Below, piece by piece: positions 44,801-51,609 of a stretch of 57,537 bases of DNA. This DNA is from Thiococcus pfennigii (GTDB lineage: Bacteria > Pseudomonadota > Gammaproteobacteria > Chromatiales > Chromatiaceae). Made by a program: the position numbers and the translations under genes. The stretch is from assembly GCF_016583835.1 (NCBI RefSeq), contig NZ_NRRW01000022.1, positions 1 to 57,537 of the forward strand, in the 5' to 3' direction. The notes beneath the pieces are model-generated. The model searched no databases. It saw only the letters and a list, made by a program, of their open reading frames with translations, and was not told the DNA's origin. Position 1 is the first letter of the stretch, and every line of letters starts with the position of its first letter.

Positions 44801-46779
44801 TGAAGGCGCAGATGGAGGAGGCCTTCCGGCAGATCCTGCTGCTCAGCGAACAATCCGGCGCCGCCGCCGCCGCGAGTTCGTCCTTCTTGTCGAGCGAGAC
44901 CCTCCTGTACACGGTCAGCTTCCGCAGCGAAGACTGGTCCGGGGCCCTGATCGCCCGGGAGATCGAGGGGGACGGTCAGCTCGGCAGCACCGCCTGGGAC
45001 GCGGAGGTACGGCTGCGCGACACGAGGCCCGACAACCGCAATATCGTCACCGTGAGCCTGGAGTACGACGAAGACAGCGGCGAGTACGAGCGCACCCCAG
45101 TCGACTTCGCGTTCGAAGACCTGAGCGAACGTCAACAGGCCAACCTCGACTGGGGCCCGAGCAGCGAGTCGCAAGGCTACGAGCGCGACACGGGTGACGG
45201 CCTCGCCGCCGCGCGCATCGCCTGGCTGCGCGGTGACGACGACGCCCACGAGTCGTTTCGCAGCCGGGTGTCGGACGAGGGCGACCTGCGCCTCCTCGGC
45301 GACATCATCAACGCCAGCCCGCAGTACGTCGGCAGCTACTACCCTGGCAGCAGCCGACTCCTCGGTGCCCCCGCCTACCGCGACCGGCCGGATATGATCT
45401 ACATCGCCGCCAACGACGGCATGCTCCACGGCTTCAACGCGAAGACCGGCGCCGAGGAGCTCGCCTTCGTACCCAGCGCACTGCTGGAGCGAGAGACCGG
45501 GGAGGCGTTCACACCCCTCAGCCGCCTGATGGACCCCGACTATGTCGACGGCCTCGGCAGCCACCGCTACCTGGTCGATGGGACGCCCGTGATCGAGGAG
45601 GCGTACATCAAGGACGCCTGGCGGACCATCCTCGTCGGCAGCCAGGGCGCCGGCGGCCGGACGGTCTTCGCGCTCGACGTCACCGCGCCCAAGTCGTTCG
45701 GACCGAGCGACGTGCTCTGGGAGTTCACGGATCGGGACCTCGGCTATGGCGTCGGCCAACCCGTAATCGCCCGGCTCAGCACGGGCCAGTGGGCAGCGAT
45801 CTTCGGCAACGGCTACAACGGCAGCAGCCAGAGGGCGATCCTCTTCGTCGTCGAGCTCGCGACCGGCGATCTGATCGCGAAGATCGACACGGGCGAGGGG
45901 GGCGGTGACGCCCCGAACGGCCTGGCCTCACCGAAGTGGACCCACTGGCCAGCCAATGACCTGACGGTCAACCACGTCTACGCCGGCGATCTGCAAGGCC
46001 ACTTGTGGCGCTTCACGCTCGCTGACGCGAACAAGGCGAACTGGAGTGTCAAGGAGCTGTTCACGGCGACCGACGGCAGCGGCAACCCGCAGCCGATCAC
46101 GGCCCGCCCGGCGATCGCTTATGCCCCCGGCGACAAGGACACCCTGATGGTGGCCTTCGGCACCGGCAGCTACTTCCGCGTGGAGGACGCCGCCGATACC
46201 CAGGTCCAGACCCTCTACGGCATCCGCGACAGCCTGACCGGCACCTACCCGATCGGCCGCAGCGAACTGCTCCGGCAGGAGATCGAGTCCGAGACCGAGA
46301 TCGAGATCGGCGGCGAGGACTATCTGCTGCGCACCGTGTCCGAGACCGACTGGGACAGCGACAAGCGGGGCTGGTACCTCGATCTCGATTACGACACCAG
46401 CCCAGGCGAGCGGGTCATCAGCGAGGCGACCTTCCCGTTCGGATCGACGACCGATCACGTCCGCTTCACGACCCTGATCCCGAGCGATGACCCCTGCGTC
46501 GGCGGGCGCGAAGGGTTCCTCTACGACCTCGAGCTCCTGACCGGTGGGCGCTATGGGAGCCCAGTCTTCGACCTGGATGGCGACGGTGACATCGACAGTG
46601 ACGATACGATCGACGGCATCCCGCCGAGCGGCATCGGCTTTGGGAGCGGAGAGCGGCTAACGGTGGTGCAGATCCCAGGCACCGGCATTGCAATCGGTAG
46701 CAGTGGCCGCGGCGAAGTGTTGCCTCTGGAAGGCGATAGTAATGCGTTCGGCCGCCAATCCTGGCAGCAGTTCAGATAG
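41881..46779 (+). CDS. pilY1: PilY1-type pilus tip adhesin with inserted PA14-like domain
   Basis: The product has 1632 residues from the ATG at 41881 (AGGAG eight bases upstream). A signal peptide ends at PARAEI. The N-terminal region has DLDGDGVLDVGYKP (about residue 73), KCPGAWSGDFLNYVTTAR and the PilY1 block GGVLRKNIESF. Residues about 285-425 are a PA14-like insert: YYLTIFSGRIYIAETGTYTF, SVDGDDAVDVEIDG, SLMAGWHTIQFRHQEW. The C-terminal half is the PilY beta-propeller (IYIAANDGMLHGFNAKTGAE near 1173), ending with a calcium-loop-like DLDGDGDIDSDDTIDG near 1563. It probably caps the pilus, controls extension and binds surfaces; the PA14 insert suggests glycan binding. It lies in the minor-pilin operon. 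Confidence 0.92.
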   Translation: MRCDQHPLVRRLSVLMGALLLTALAGLPARAEINIANYPMDLGVGEAAPPLTMLVMGRDHTLYYEAYNDASDLDGDGVLDVGYKPDRIDYYGYFDSNLCYSYANSRFSPTGATADKKCPGAWSGDFLNYVTTARIDALRKVLYGGRRIADPADPDEPTILERTYIPQDAHSWGKEYRSIAHDGYDIADYTPLSQPARGTRHLFANTTLLKTGNKEPLMRVLTNSKYRIWEWIAIERPVAGDRCEHGGSGPTCTTSATEQWVTVPESVLDITQTTYRITSTDQSTGGNYPTNSTQFDNLVSKNATPSNLCGSKRASTIDGTGNPFANVNGCTNDYYLTIFSGRIYIAETGTYTFSVDGDDAVDVEIDGRTVASWYDGHGVCNCNTHTGTTSLMAGWHTIQFRHQEWAGGDAYYLRWQLSTPGSSRTDYVVRVQVCDPLIPDDNCKEYPDGNLKPVGLLQDYGESDKMLFGLVSGSFTSPKNKAGGVLRKNIESFRDEIDPDTGSFRTDVLGIVRTIDRFRIVDFDMGQNYNYAGGWRTTSSMADGGSFPDWGNPIGEMMYESLRYFSGKTSPTSAFVPSLTDGHEQITLRDHSGSSTMRLPAPAWEDPYTRDDSLAFYCSPGVQLVISDVNPSYDTDAVPGTSFGSFSGDISGLNVTSEAQEIWDAEHGGPSQHFIGQSGDESDGAPTAKTVTSLGNIRGLSPAEPTKQGGYYSASIARFGYTNDIRDDLDDDQNLTTFAVALASPLPRLEIPVGGTRITLVPFAKSVAGNSISATKGQFQPTDTIVDFFVESFANTDPQGSDADASVNEGRPYAKFRINFEDVEQGADHDMDAIVSYELAVTADDELIVTLNSEYAAGGITQYMGYVISGTTADGVYLEVRDQKTGEGSGQDPVYFLNTPPGQSPGYCDGPSPPSGCAPLPFTASRTFEPNLGAQAATVLENPLWYAAKYGSDDDPEPGETSPNYFLVTNAGNLKAQMEEAFRQILLLSEQSGAAAAASSSFLSSETLLYTVSFRSEDWSGALIAREIEGDGQLGSTAWDAEVRLRDTRPDNRNIVTVSLEYDEDSGEYERTPVDFAFEDLSERQQANLDWGPSSESQGYERDTGDGLAAARIAWLRGDDDAHESFRSRVSDEGDLRLLGDIINASPQYVGSYYPGSSRLLGAPAYRDRPDMIYIAANDGMLHGFNAKTGAEELAFVPSALLERETGEAFTPLSRLMDPDYVDGLGSHRYLVDGTPVIEEAYIKDAWRTILVGSQGAGGRTVFALDVTAPKSFGPSDVLWEFTDRDLGYGVGQPVIARLSTGQWAAIFGNGYNGSSQRAILFVVELATGDLIAKIDTGEGGGDAPNGLASPKWTHWPANDLTVNHVYAGDLQGHLWRFTLADANKANWSVKELFTATDGSGNPQPITARPAIAYAPGDKDTLMVAFGTGSYFRVEDAADTQVQTLYGIRDSLTGTYPIGRSELLRQEIESETEIEIGGEDYLLRTVSETDWDSDKRGWYLDLDYDTSPGERVISEATFPFGSTTDHVRFTTLIPSDDPCVGGREGFLYDLELLTGGRYGSPVFDLDGDGDIDSDDTIDGIPPSGIGFGSGERLTVVQIPGTGIAIGSSGRGEVLPLEGDSNAFGRQSWQQFR

Positions 46780-47043
46780 ATGACGCACCGCACGTCGCCA
46801 CGTGATGCCCAGAACGGATCGGGCACCCCGCGGCGCGTTGCGGGCCGAGCCCATCTGCTCGCGAAGGACTGCCCCTTGGGTGCCGAATGACCAGCGTTCC
46901 TCGCCGAGTCGCACCCCTGTTCGGGTGGCCGTCGAACCTTGCGTTTCTCCCGCGGTGCGGGCCGACAGACCAATCTCCGCCCCTTTTCGAACCCTCGCCT
47001 GGCGCGCACGCCGCGCCTCGCGCTCCCAACCTCGGAGAACCCC

Positions 47044-47478
47044 ATGAAGATGACCCGTGTCCGCCCCCGCGGCTTCACCCTGATCGAACTGATGATCACG
47101 GTGGCGATCGTCGGCATCCTCGCCGCCATCGCCTATCCGTCCTACCAAGAACAGATCCGCAAGGCGCGCCGGGCGGACGCCCAGGCGGCGCTGCTCGAGC
47201 TGGCGCAGTTCATGGAGCGCTATTACACGATGAACAATACCTATGCCGGGGCCGACGACGAAGGCACGTTGCCTTTCGAAAAGGCCCCAAAGGACGGGGA
47301 TGCCACCTATTACACCATCGACTTCGAGGGAGTGCCTGACGGCACCTCCTACACCCTCGTCGCCACACCAGCCGGGGCGATGACTGGCGACAAGTGCGGG
47401 ACCCTGTCTATCAATGCAGCCGGCGTCAAGGGGATCTCCGCCGAAGACGTCGACCTATCGGTCTGCTGGCGTCAATGA
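47044..47478 (+). CDS. pilE: Type IV pilus minor pilin PilE
   Basis: The product has 144 residues from the ATG at 47044 (GGAG seven bases upstream). A short basic leader is followed by RG|FTLIELMITVAIVGILAAI, then AYPSYQEQIRKARRADAQA, the PilE-type minor pilin pattern. A C-terminal disulfide pair (DKCGTL ... SVCWRQ) is present. It closes the fimT-pilVWXY1E group, 264 bp after pilY1. That gap has no gene. Confidence 0.88.
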   Translation: MKMTRVRPRGFTLIELMITVAIVGILAAIAYPSYQEQIRKARRADAQAALLELAQFMERYYTMNNTYAGADDEGTLPFEKAPKDGDATYYTIDFEGVPDGTSYTLVATPAGAMTGDKCGTLSINAAGVKGISAEDVDLSVCWRQ

Positions 47479-47549
47479 GCTGAATCGTCTTTCTGGTCTT
47501 TCCTCGGGTCGCGAGGCCCTGATTCGCGAGTGGCCACGCGCCGCCACCG

Positions 47550-47600
47550 AGGCCGCTGTCGGGTTACGCCCCGAGGGGCTAACCCGACCTACGGCCTGGA
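47550..47600. repeat. Single palindromic repeat core
   Basis: GCTGTCGGGTTACGCCCCGAGGGG followed by CTAACCCGACCTACGGCC is one intact short-loop core at the boundary between the pilus operon and the accessory island. The rest of 47479-47637 holds nothing recognisable. Confidence 0.85.
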
Positions 47601-47637
47601 GGTCATCGGCGAGGCCGATGGACGCGTCTCGACCGAA

Positions 47638-47817
47638 TCGACGTCCGCGCTGCCGGCGGTTCCCTGGCGAGAGGTCACCGGCATGCGGCACCGGCTGATC
47701 CAAGGCTATGCGACAGTCGATGTGGACTTGGTCTGCGCGGGAGTCAACGAAGAGATCGCTCCATCGATCGACATCCTCGAACCGCTCGTACCCGCCGAGG
47801 ATGACACGAACGCATGA
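47638..47817 (+). pseudogene. Remnant of a HepT-like (DUF86) toxin gene
   Basis: Only the C-terminal part survives: VPWREVTGMRHRLIQGYATV then VDLVCAGVNEEIAPSIDILE. In HepT proteins the RX4HXY active motif reads RNRLIHGY; here it is RHRLIQGY, so glutamine replaces the catalytic histidine. The frame runs back into repeat DNA with no HepT N terminus and no mntA antitoxin gene. It overlaps the hsdS remnant by an ATGA. It is interpreted as decayed. Confidence 0.65.
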
Positions 47818-48444
47818 ACGCGAAACGTCTGCTGACTCTGTATGACCGCATCGCGGATGCCCCCAATGCCATCCCACGCCTGCGCCGCTTCGTGCTGAAC
47901 CTCGCCGTGCGCGGGAAACTGGTGGCGCAGGACCCGGCTGACGAACCAGCGTCCGAGTTGCTGAAGCGGATCGCGGCGGAGAAAGCGCGGTTGGTGAAAG
48001 CGGGGGAAATCAGGAAACCGAAGGCCGTCCCACCTCTCGTGCACGCTGATCTACCGTTCACTCTGCCACACGGATGGGCATGGACGCAGATCGCGGAGCT
48101 TGGCGTCATCAGTCCTCGCAACGAGGCCCCCGACGACCTCGAGGCATCATGCGTTCCGATGTCGATGATCGCCGCAGAATATGCGTGGCGAACGGACACG
48201 AACCGCGTCCGTGGGGACAAATCAAGAAGGGCTACACCCACTTTGCGGACGGCGATGTGGGGCTCGTCACGATTACGCCTTGCTTCGAGAACGGCAAATC
48301 GACGGTATTCCGAAACCTGACGGGCAGCATCGGCGCCGGGACCACTGAATTGCATGTCGTTCGCCCGCTCTTCGTCGAGGCCGACTAGATCGTCTTGTCC
48401 CTCAAGAGTCCGCATTTCATCGAAACCGGCATTCCGATGACCCC
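47814..48444 (+). pseudogene. hsdS: Truncated, frameshifted hsdS (type I restriction specificity subunit)
   Basis: The N-terminal part is intact (RIADAPNAIPRLRRFVLNLA, VRGKLVAQDPADEPASELL, LPHGWAWTQIAELG, SCVPMSMIAAEY), typical of HsdS. Around 48185-48210 the homology moves to another frame (HEPRPWGQIKKGYTHFADGD, TPCFENGKSTVFRNLTGS, GAGTTELHVVRPLFVEAD). A TAG at 48386-48388 then sits where the family has a tyrosine codon, and recognisable sequence continues (IVLSLKSPHFIETGIP) to about 48444 before stopping. There is no hsdM or hsdR nearby. It is a clear pseudogene with a frameshift, a nonsense codon and a 3' truncation. Confidence 0.85.
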
Positions 48445-48652
48445 GCCGAGGAGGTGGCGGCCTAGGCGGGGCAGCGCGATCGACCGCCGGCCGCCACCGC
48501 CGGTCGCTTGCCCAATCGCCCGCAAGCAGGCTCCTACCCCGCGGCCGAGTCTCGCTTCTACACGGAGTGTGCGAACGAGTCGGCGATCCCTCGTTGCCTG
48601 GCCGCTACCCCCTTTATTACTTTACGTATTCACCTGCGACCGGAGTGCCGTC

Positions 48653-48919
48653 ATGGGAACGAGAACAGTCCGTCTCGACGAGGAAGCCGAGAAGACATTG
48701 GACCGCCTGCGCAATCTGACCGGGCTCTCGATCTCCGAGGTCCTGAAGCGGGGTTTGAGCGCCTACGAGAGCGAGGCCATGAAGCAGGCCAGGCGCACCC
48801 CCAACGACATTCACTCCGAGCTCGATCTCGGCGAGGGCGGTTACGCGATCGCTCCGGCGAGCGAGACCAAACACGCCGTCCGGGAGGCGATCCGCCGGAA
48901 GCACCGGCGGCGATCCTGA
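48653..48919 (+). CDS. Ribbon-helix-helix antitoxin
   Basis: The product has 88 residues from the ATG at 48653, with GGAG eight bases upstream. It begins MGTRTVRLDEEAEKTLDRLR and continues NLTGLSISEVLKRGLSAYE, a ribbon-helix-helix DNA-binding fold. The C-terminal part would wrap the toxin. RHH antitoxins bind PIN toxins and repress their own operon. The stop codon overlaps the start region of the PIN gene. 48445-48652 has a short REP-like segment (about 48500-48540) and no gene. Confidence 0.8.
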   Translation: MGTRTVRLDEEAEKTLDRLRNLTGLSISEVLKRGLSAYESEAMKQARRTPNDIHSELDLGEGGYAIAPASETKHAVREAIRRKHRRRS

Positions 48920-49323
48920 CCGACACGGGTCCCCTGGTGGCCCTGTTCGATCCCGCCGACGGCAGTCACACCCACTGCAAGGAGATATTGGCCAAAGTCA
49001 CCGAGCCGCTGTGCACCACGGTTCCGGTGCTGACCGGGGCCTTTCATCTACTGACCCCAGCCAGCATCGGCGCGCGGCGCCCGGTGGACTTCGTCGCGGC
49101 GCGCGGACTCGAGGTCCGCTACCTGGACGATCGCACGCTGACACGCGCCTTTGCCTTGATGGTGCGCCATGCGGATCACCCGATGGACTTGGCGGACGCC
49201 TCCCTGGTCGTGCTGGCCGAAACGCTCGGCTTGCGCAAGGTCTTCACGATCGACCGCGGCGACTTCGCTACCTATCGGATCCAGCAGGGACCCCGCCAGC
49301 TCGCCTTCGAGATCCTGTCCTGA
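48916..49323 (+). CDS. PIN-domain toxin, probably inactive
   Basis: The product has about 135 residues. PIN homology starts at ILTDTGPLVALFDPADGS and includes HPMDLADASLVVLAETLG and FTIDRGDF. No ATG, GTG or TTG lies in frame near the start. The family's usual first codon position is GCG, and the nearest alternative is a CTG at 48916 that overlaps the antitoxin TGA. The second conserved acidic residue, glutamate in LTEAFHLL of relatives, is glycine here (VLTGAFHLL). Both changes could arise by single substitutions and point to a disabled nuclease beside an intact antitoxin. Confidence 0.65.
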   Translation: MTDTGPLVALFDPADGSHTHCKEILAKVTEPLCTTVPVLTGAFHLLTPASIGARRPVDFVAARGLEVRYLDDRTLTRAFALMVRHADHPMDLADASLVVLAETLGLRKVFTIDRGDFATYRIQQGPRQLAFEILS

Positions 49324-49561
49324 TCATCGCTGCCGCGTCGGAACGGCAAGCCCGAGAACGATCGGGCTCACCACCTCGATAGACACCGGGAGTGCGCGCC
49401 GGAGAATGGGCAAACCGCTGGCGGGATTCCCGGCGCCCTCGGAGGTGCGCGACCCGGGCGGGTCTTGCGACCCGCATCGGGCGATCCTCCGACCGCTGCC
49501 GCGCGGGTGCCGGCCGGCCGTGCTAGGCTGACGTGGTGCTGACTCCGTGCCAGGGGAACCC

Positions 49562-51133
49562 ATGCGTTTCTTCAACACCGAAGGTCCGGTGCGAGCAGAG
49601 GACCACTACAGCCTGCCGCCGCTGTCGCGCTGGGATCTGGGGGAAGTCCTTCGCCTGATCGACCAGAAGAAATACTTCCTGCTCCATGCCCCGCGCCAGA
49701 CCGGCAAGACCACCTGCCTGCTGGCGCTGATGGCGCATCTGAATCGGGACGGACGCTATCGCGCCGTCTATGCCAACATCGAGGCGGCGCAGACCGCGCG
49801 CGAGGATGTCGCCCGCGGCATGGCGGCGATCTGTAGTGTCCTGGGGCGTTCGATCCGGCTCTATCTGAACGACGCGCGTCCCGATGACTGGCAGCACCGC
49901 GAGGGGGCGATCTTTGCGCCCGAGGACCGCCTCGCGCGCCTGTTGGAGTTCTGGTCGGGCGCCGATCCGCGCCCGGCGGTGCTGTTATTGGACGAGGTCG
50001 ATGCCCTGATCGGCGACACCCTCATTTCGCTGCTGCGCCAGTTGCGCGCCGGCTATCCCCAGCGCCCCCATGCCTTCCCGCAGACCGTCGTGCTGTGCGG
50101 GGTGCGCGACCTGCGCGACTACCGGATTCACGCCAGCTCCGAGCGCGCGGTCATCACCGGCGGCAGCGCCTTCAATATCAAGGCCAAGTCGCTGCGCCTC
50201 GCCGACTTCACGGCCGAGGAGACTCGCACCCTGTTGCTGGAGCATACCGAAGAGACCGGACAGGTCTTCACGGCGGAAGCCCTCGGGCGCGTCTGGGCAC
50301 TGACGCAGGGCCAGCCCTGGCTGGTCAATGCGCTGGCCTACCGCGCCTGTTTCGAGCTGCCCGTCGGCCGCGACCGCACCCAGCCCATCACCCTGGAACT
50401 CATCGACCAGGCCAAGGAGGCGATGATCCTCGAGCGCGTGACCCATCTCGATCAGCTCGCCCACAAATTGCGCGAACCCCGGGTGCGCCATGTCATCGAG
50501 CCGATGCTAGCCGGCACCGCCTTGGGCGATGTGCCCGACGACGATATCCAGTATCTGCTCGATCTGGGGTTGCTGCGCCAGTCCGCCGGGGGCTTGCGCG
50601 TCGCCAATCCGATCTATCGCGAAGTCCTGCCGCGCATGCTGGCCTTCACCCCGCAAGCCTCGCTGCCCCAGATCGCCCCCACCTGGCTCGATCCCGATGG
50701 CACGCTGAACCCCGACGCCTTGCTCGATGCCTTCCTCGCCTTCTGGCGCCAGCACGGCGAACCCTTGCTCGGCAGCGCCCCCTATCACGAGATCGCCCCC
50801 CATCTGGTGCTCATGGCCTTCCTGCACCGGGTGGTCAACGGCGGTGGCACCCTGGAGCGCGAATACGCGATCGGTAAGGGCCGCATGGATCTGTGTCTGC
50901 GCTACGGCCCGGTCACCTTGGGCATGGAACTCAAGGTCTGGCGCGACGGCGCCCCGGACCCGCTCGCCGAGGGGCTGGGGCAACTGGACGGCTACCTCGC
51001 CGGGCTGGGTCTGAACAGCGGCTGGCTGGTGCTCTTCGACCGGCGCTCGGGACAGCCGCCGCTCGCCGAACGCACCGCCAGCACCACCCAGATCAGCCCG
51101 CAGGGGCACACGATTCGGGTGATCCGCGCCTGA
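49562..51133 (+). CDS. AAA-type ATPase with C-terminal PD-(D/E)XK nuclease-like domain, copy 1
   Basis: The product has 523 residues from the ATG at 49562 (AGGGGA five bases upstream; an ATG at 49547 is less likely), starting MRFFNTEGPVRAEDHYSLPP. Walker A is APRQTGKTT (Lys49) and Walker B is VLLLDEVD (Asp144, Glu145), followed by ORC/Cdc6-like ATPase segments. At the C terminus GKGRMDLCLRYG ... GMELKVW gives Asp443, Glu456 and Lys458, the PD-(D/E)XK pattern. I know this family only as multi-copy hypothetical ATPases, so the function is unknown. Residues 73-139 differ strongly from the second copy, while the last 384 differ at six positions. Confidence 0.8.
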   Translation: MRFFNTEGPVRAEDHYSLPPLSRWDLGEVLRLIDQKKYFLLHAPRQTGKTTCLLALMAHLNRDGRYRAVYANIEAAQTAREDVARGMAAICSVLGRSIRLYLNDARPDDWQHREGAIFAPEDRLARLLEFWSGADPRPAVLLLDEVDALIGDTLISLLRQLRAGYPQRPHAFPQTVVLCGVRDLRDYRIHASSERAVITGGSAFNIKAKSLRLADFTAEETRTLLLEHTEETGQVFTAEALGRVWALTQGQPWLVNALAYRACFELPVGRDRTQPITLELIDQAKEAMILERVTHLDQLAHKLREPRVRHVIEPMLAGTALGDVPDDDIQYLLDLGLLRQSAGGLRVANPIYREVLPRMLAFTPQASLPQIAPTWLDPDGTLNPDALLDAFLAFWRQHGEPLLGSAPYHEIAPHLVLMAFLHRVVNGGGTLEREYAIGKGRMDLCLRYGPVTLGMELKVWRDGAPDPLAEGLGQLDGYLAGLGLNSGWLVLFDRRSGQPPLAERTASTTQISPQGHTIRVIRA

Positions 51134-51164
51134 GTCACGGCTCAACAATTGGCGATGCATGCGC

Positions 51165-51191
51165 CTGTGGCGGGCGAGACGCCCGCCACAG
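51165..51191. terminator. Strong hairpin after AAA/nuclease copy 1
   Basis: A perfect 12-bp stem (CTGTGGCGGGCG / CGCCCGCCACAG) with an AGA loop starts 32 bp after the stop codon. There is no T tract. It could be a terminator or another small dispersed palindrome. Confidence 0.45.
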
Positions 51192-51260
51192 TGTCACGCA
51201 ATTAGCCGCTCGAACCGCCCGTGCTATGCTCGCCGCGCCCCCTGATCCGCGAGGTGCGTC

Positions 51261-51283
51261 ATGCGATTCTTCAACACCGAAGG
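51261..51283 (+). pseudogene. Start fragment of a third AAA/nuclease paralogue
   Basis: ATGCGATTCTTCAACACCGA then AGG encodes MRFFNTEG/R, the exact N terminus of the two flanking genes, with different synonymous codons and a different upstream sequence. After this the sequence becomes GTAGGACGTAGGGCGGG and the MITE-like element begins. The rest of the gene is gone. Confidence 0.7.
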
Positions 51284-51292
51284 ACGTAGGAC

Positions 51293-51482
51293 GTAGGGCG
51301 GGAAAGCACAGCGCATCCCGCCATCGACGGGTCGCCAACCCCTGATGGCGAGGCTCGCGCAGCCAGGCCGCCGCATGGGGAAACCGGCCGGGATCGTAAC
51401 GCGACAAGCCCTTTTCATCGGCTGCGGGAGGCGCGACCGTGACATCGTGAGCGGCGGGATGCGCTTCGCTTTCCCGCCCTAC
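51293..51482. mobile_element. MITE-like 190-bp element with 30-bp terminal inverted repeats
   Basis: The left end 51293-51322 (GTAGGGCGGGAAAGCACAGC...) is the reverse complement of the right end 51453-51482 at 28 of 30 positions. Each end is itself a GGCGGGA/TCCCGCC hairpin of the second repeat type seen at 35.9, 38.57, 38.77 and 38.97 kb. The interior of about 130 bp has no gene. No clear target duplication is seen. Confidence 0.55.
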
Positions 51483-51609
51483 GGGCTGGGAGGCGCGCGA
51501 CCCGGGCGGGTCCTGCGGCCCGGTCCGGGCGATCCTCCGACCGCTGCCGCGCGGGTGCCGGTCAGCCGTGATAGGCTGACGTCGTGCTCACTCCGTGCCA
51601 GGGGAACCC

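Noticed and set aside
47530-47817. 95-codon frame as an intact gene
   Set aside because: Its first half is repeat and spacer sequence. Only the last 60 residues resemble HepT, so it is reported as a remnant.
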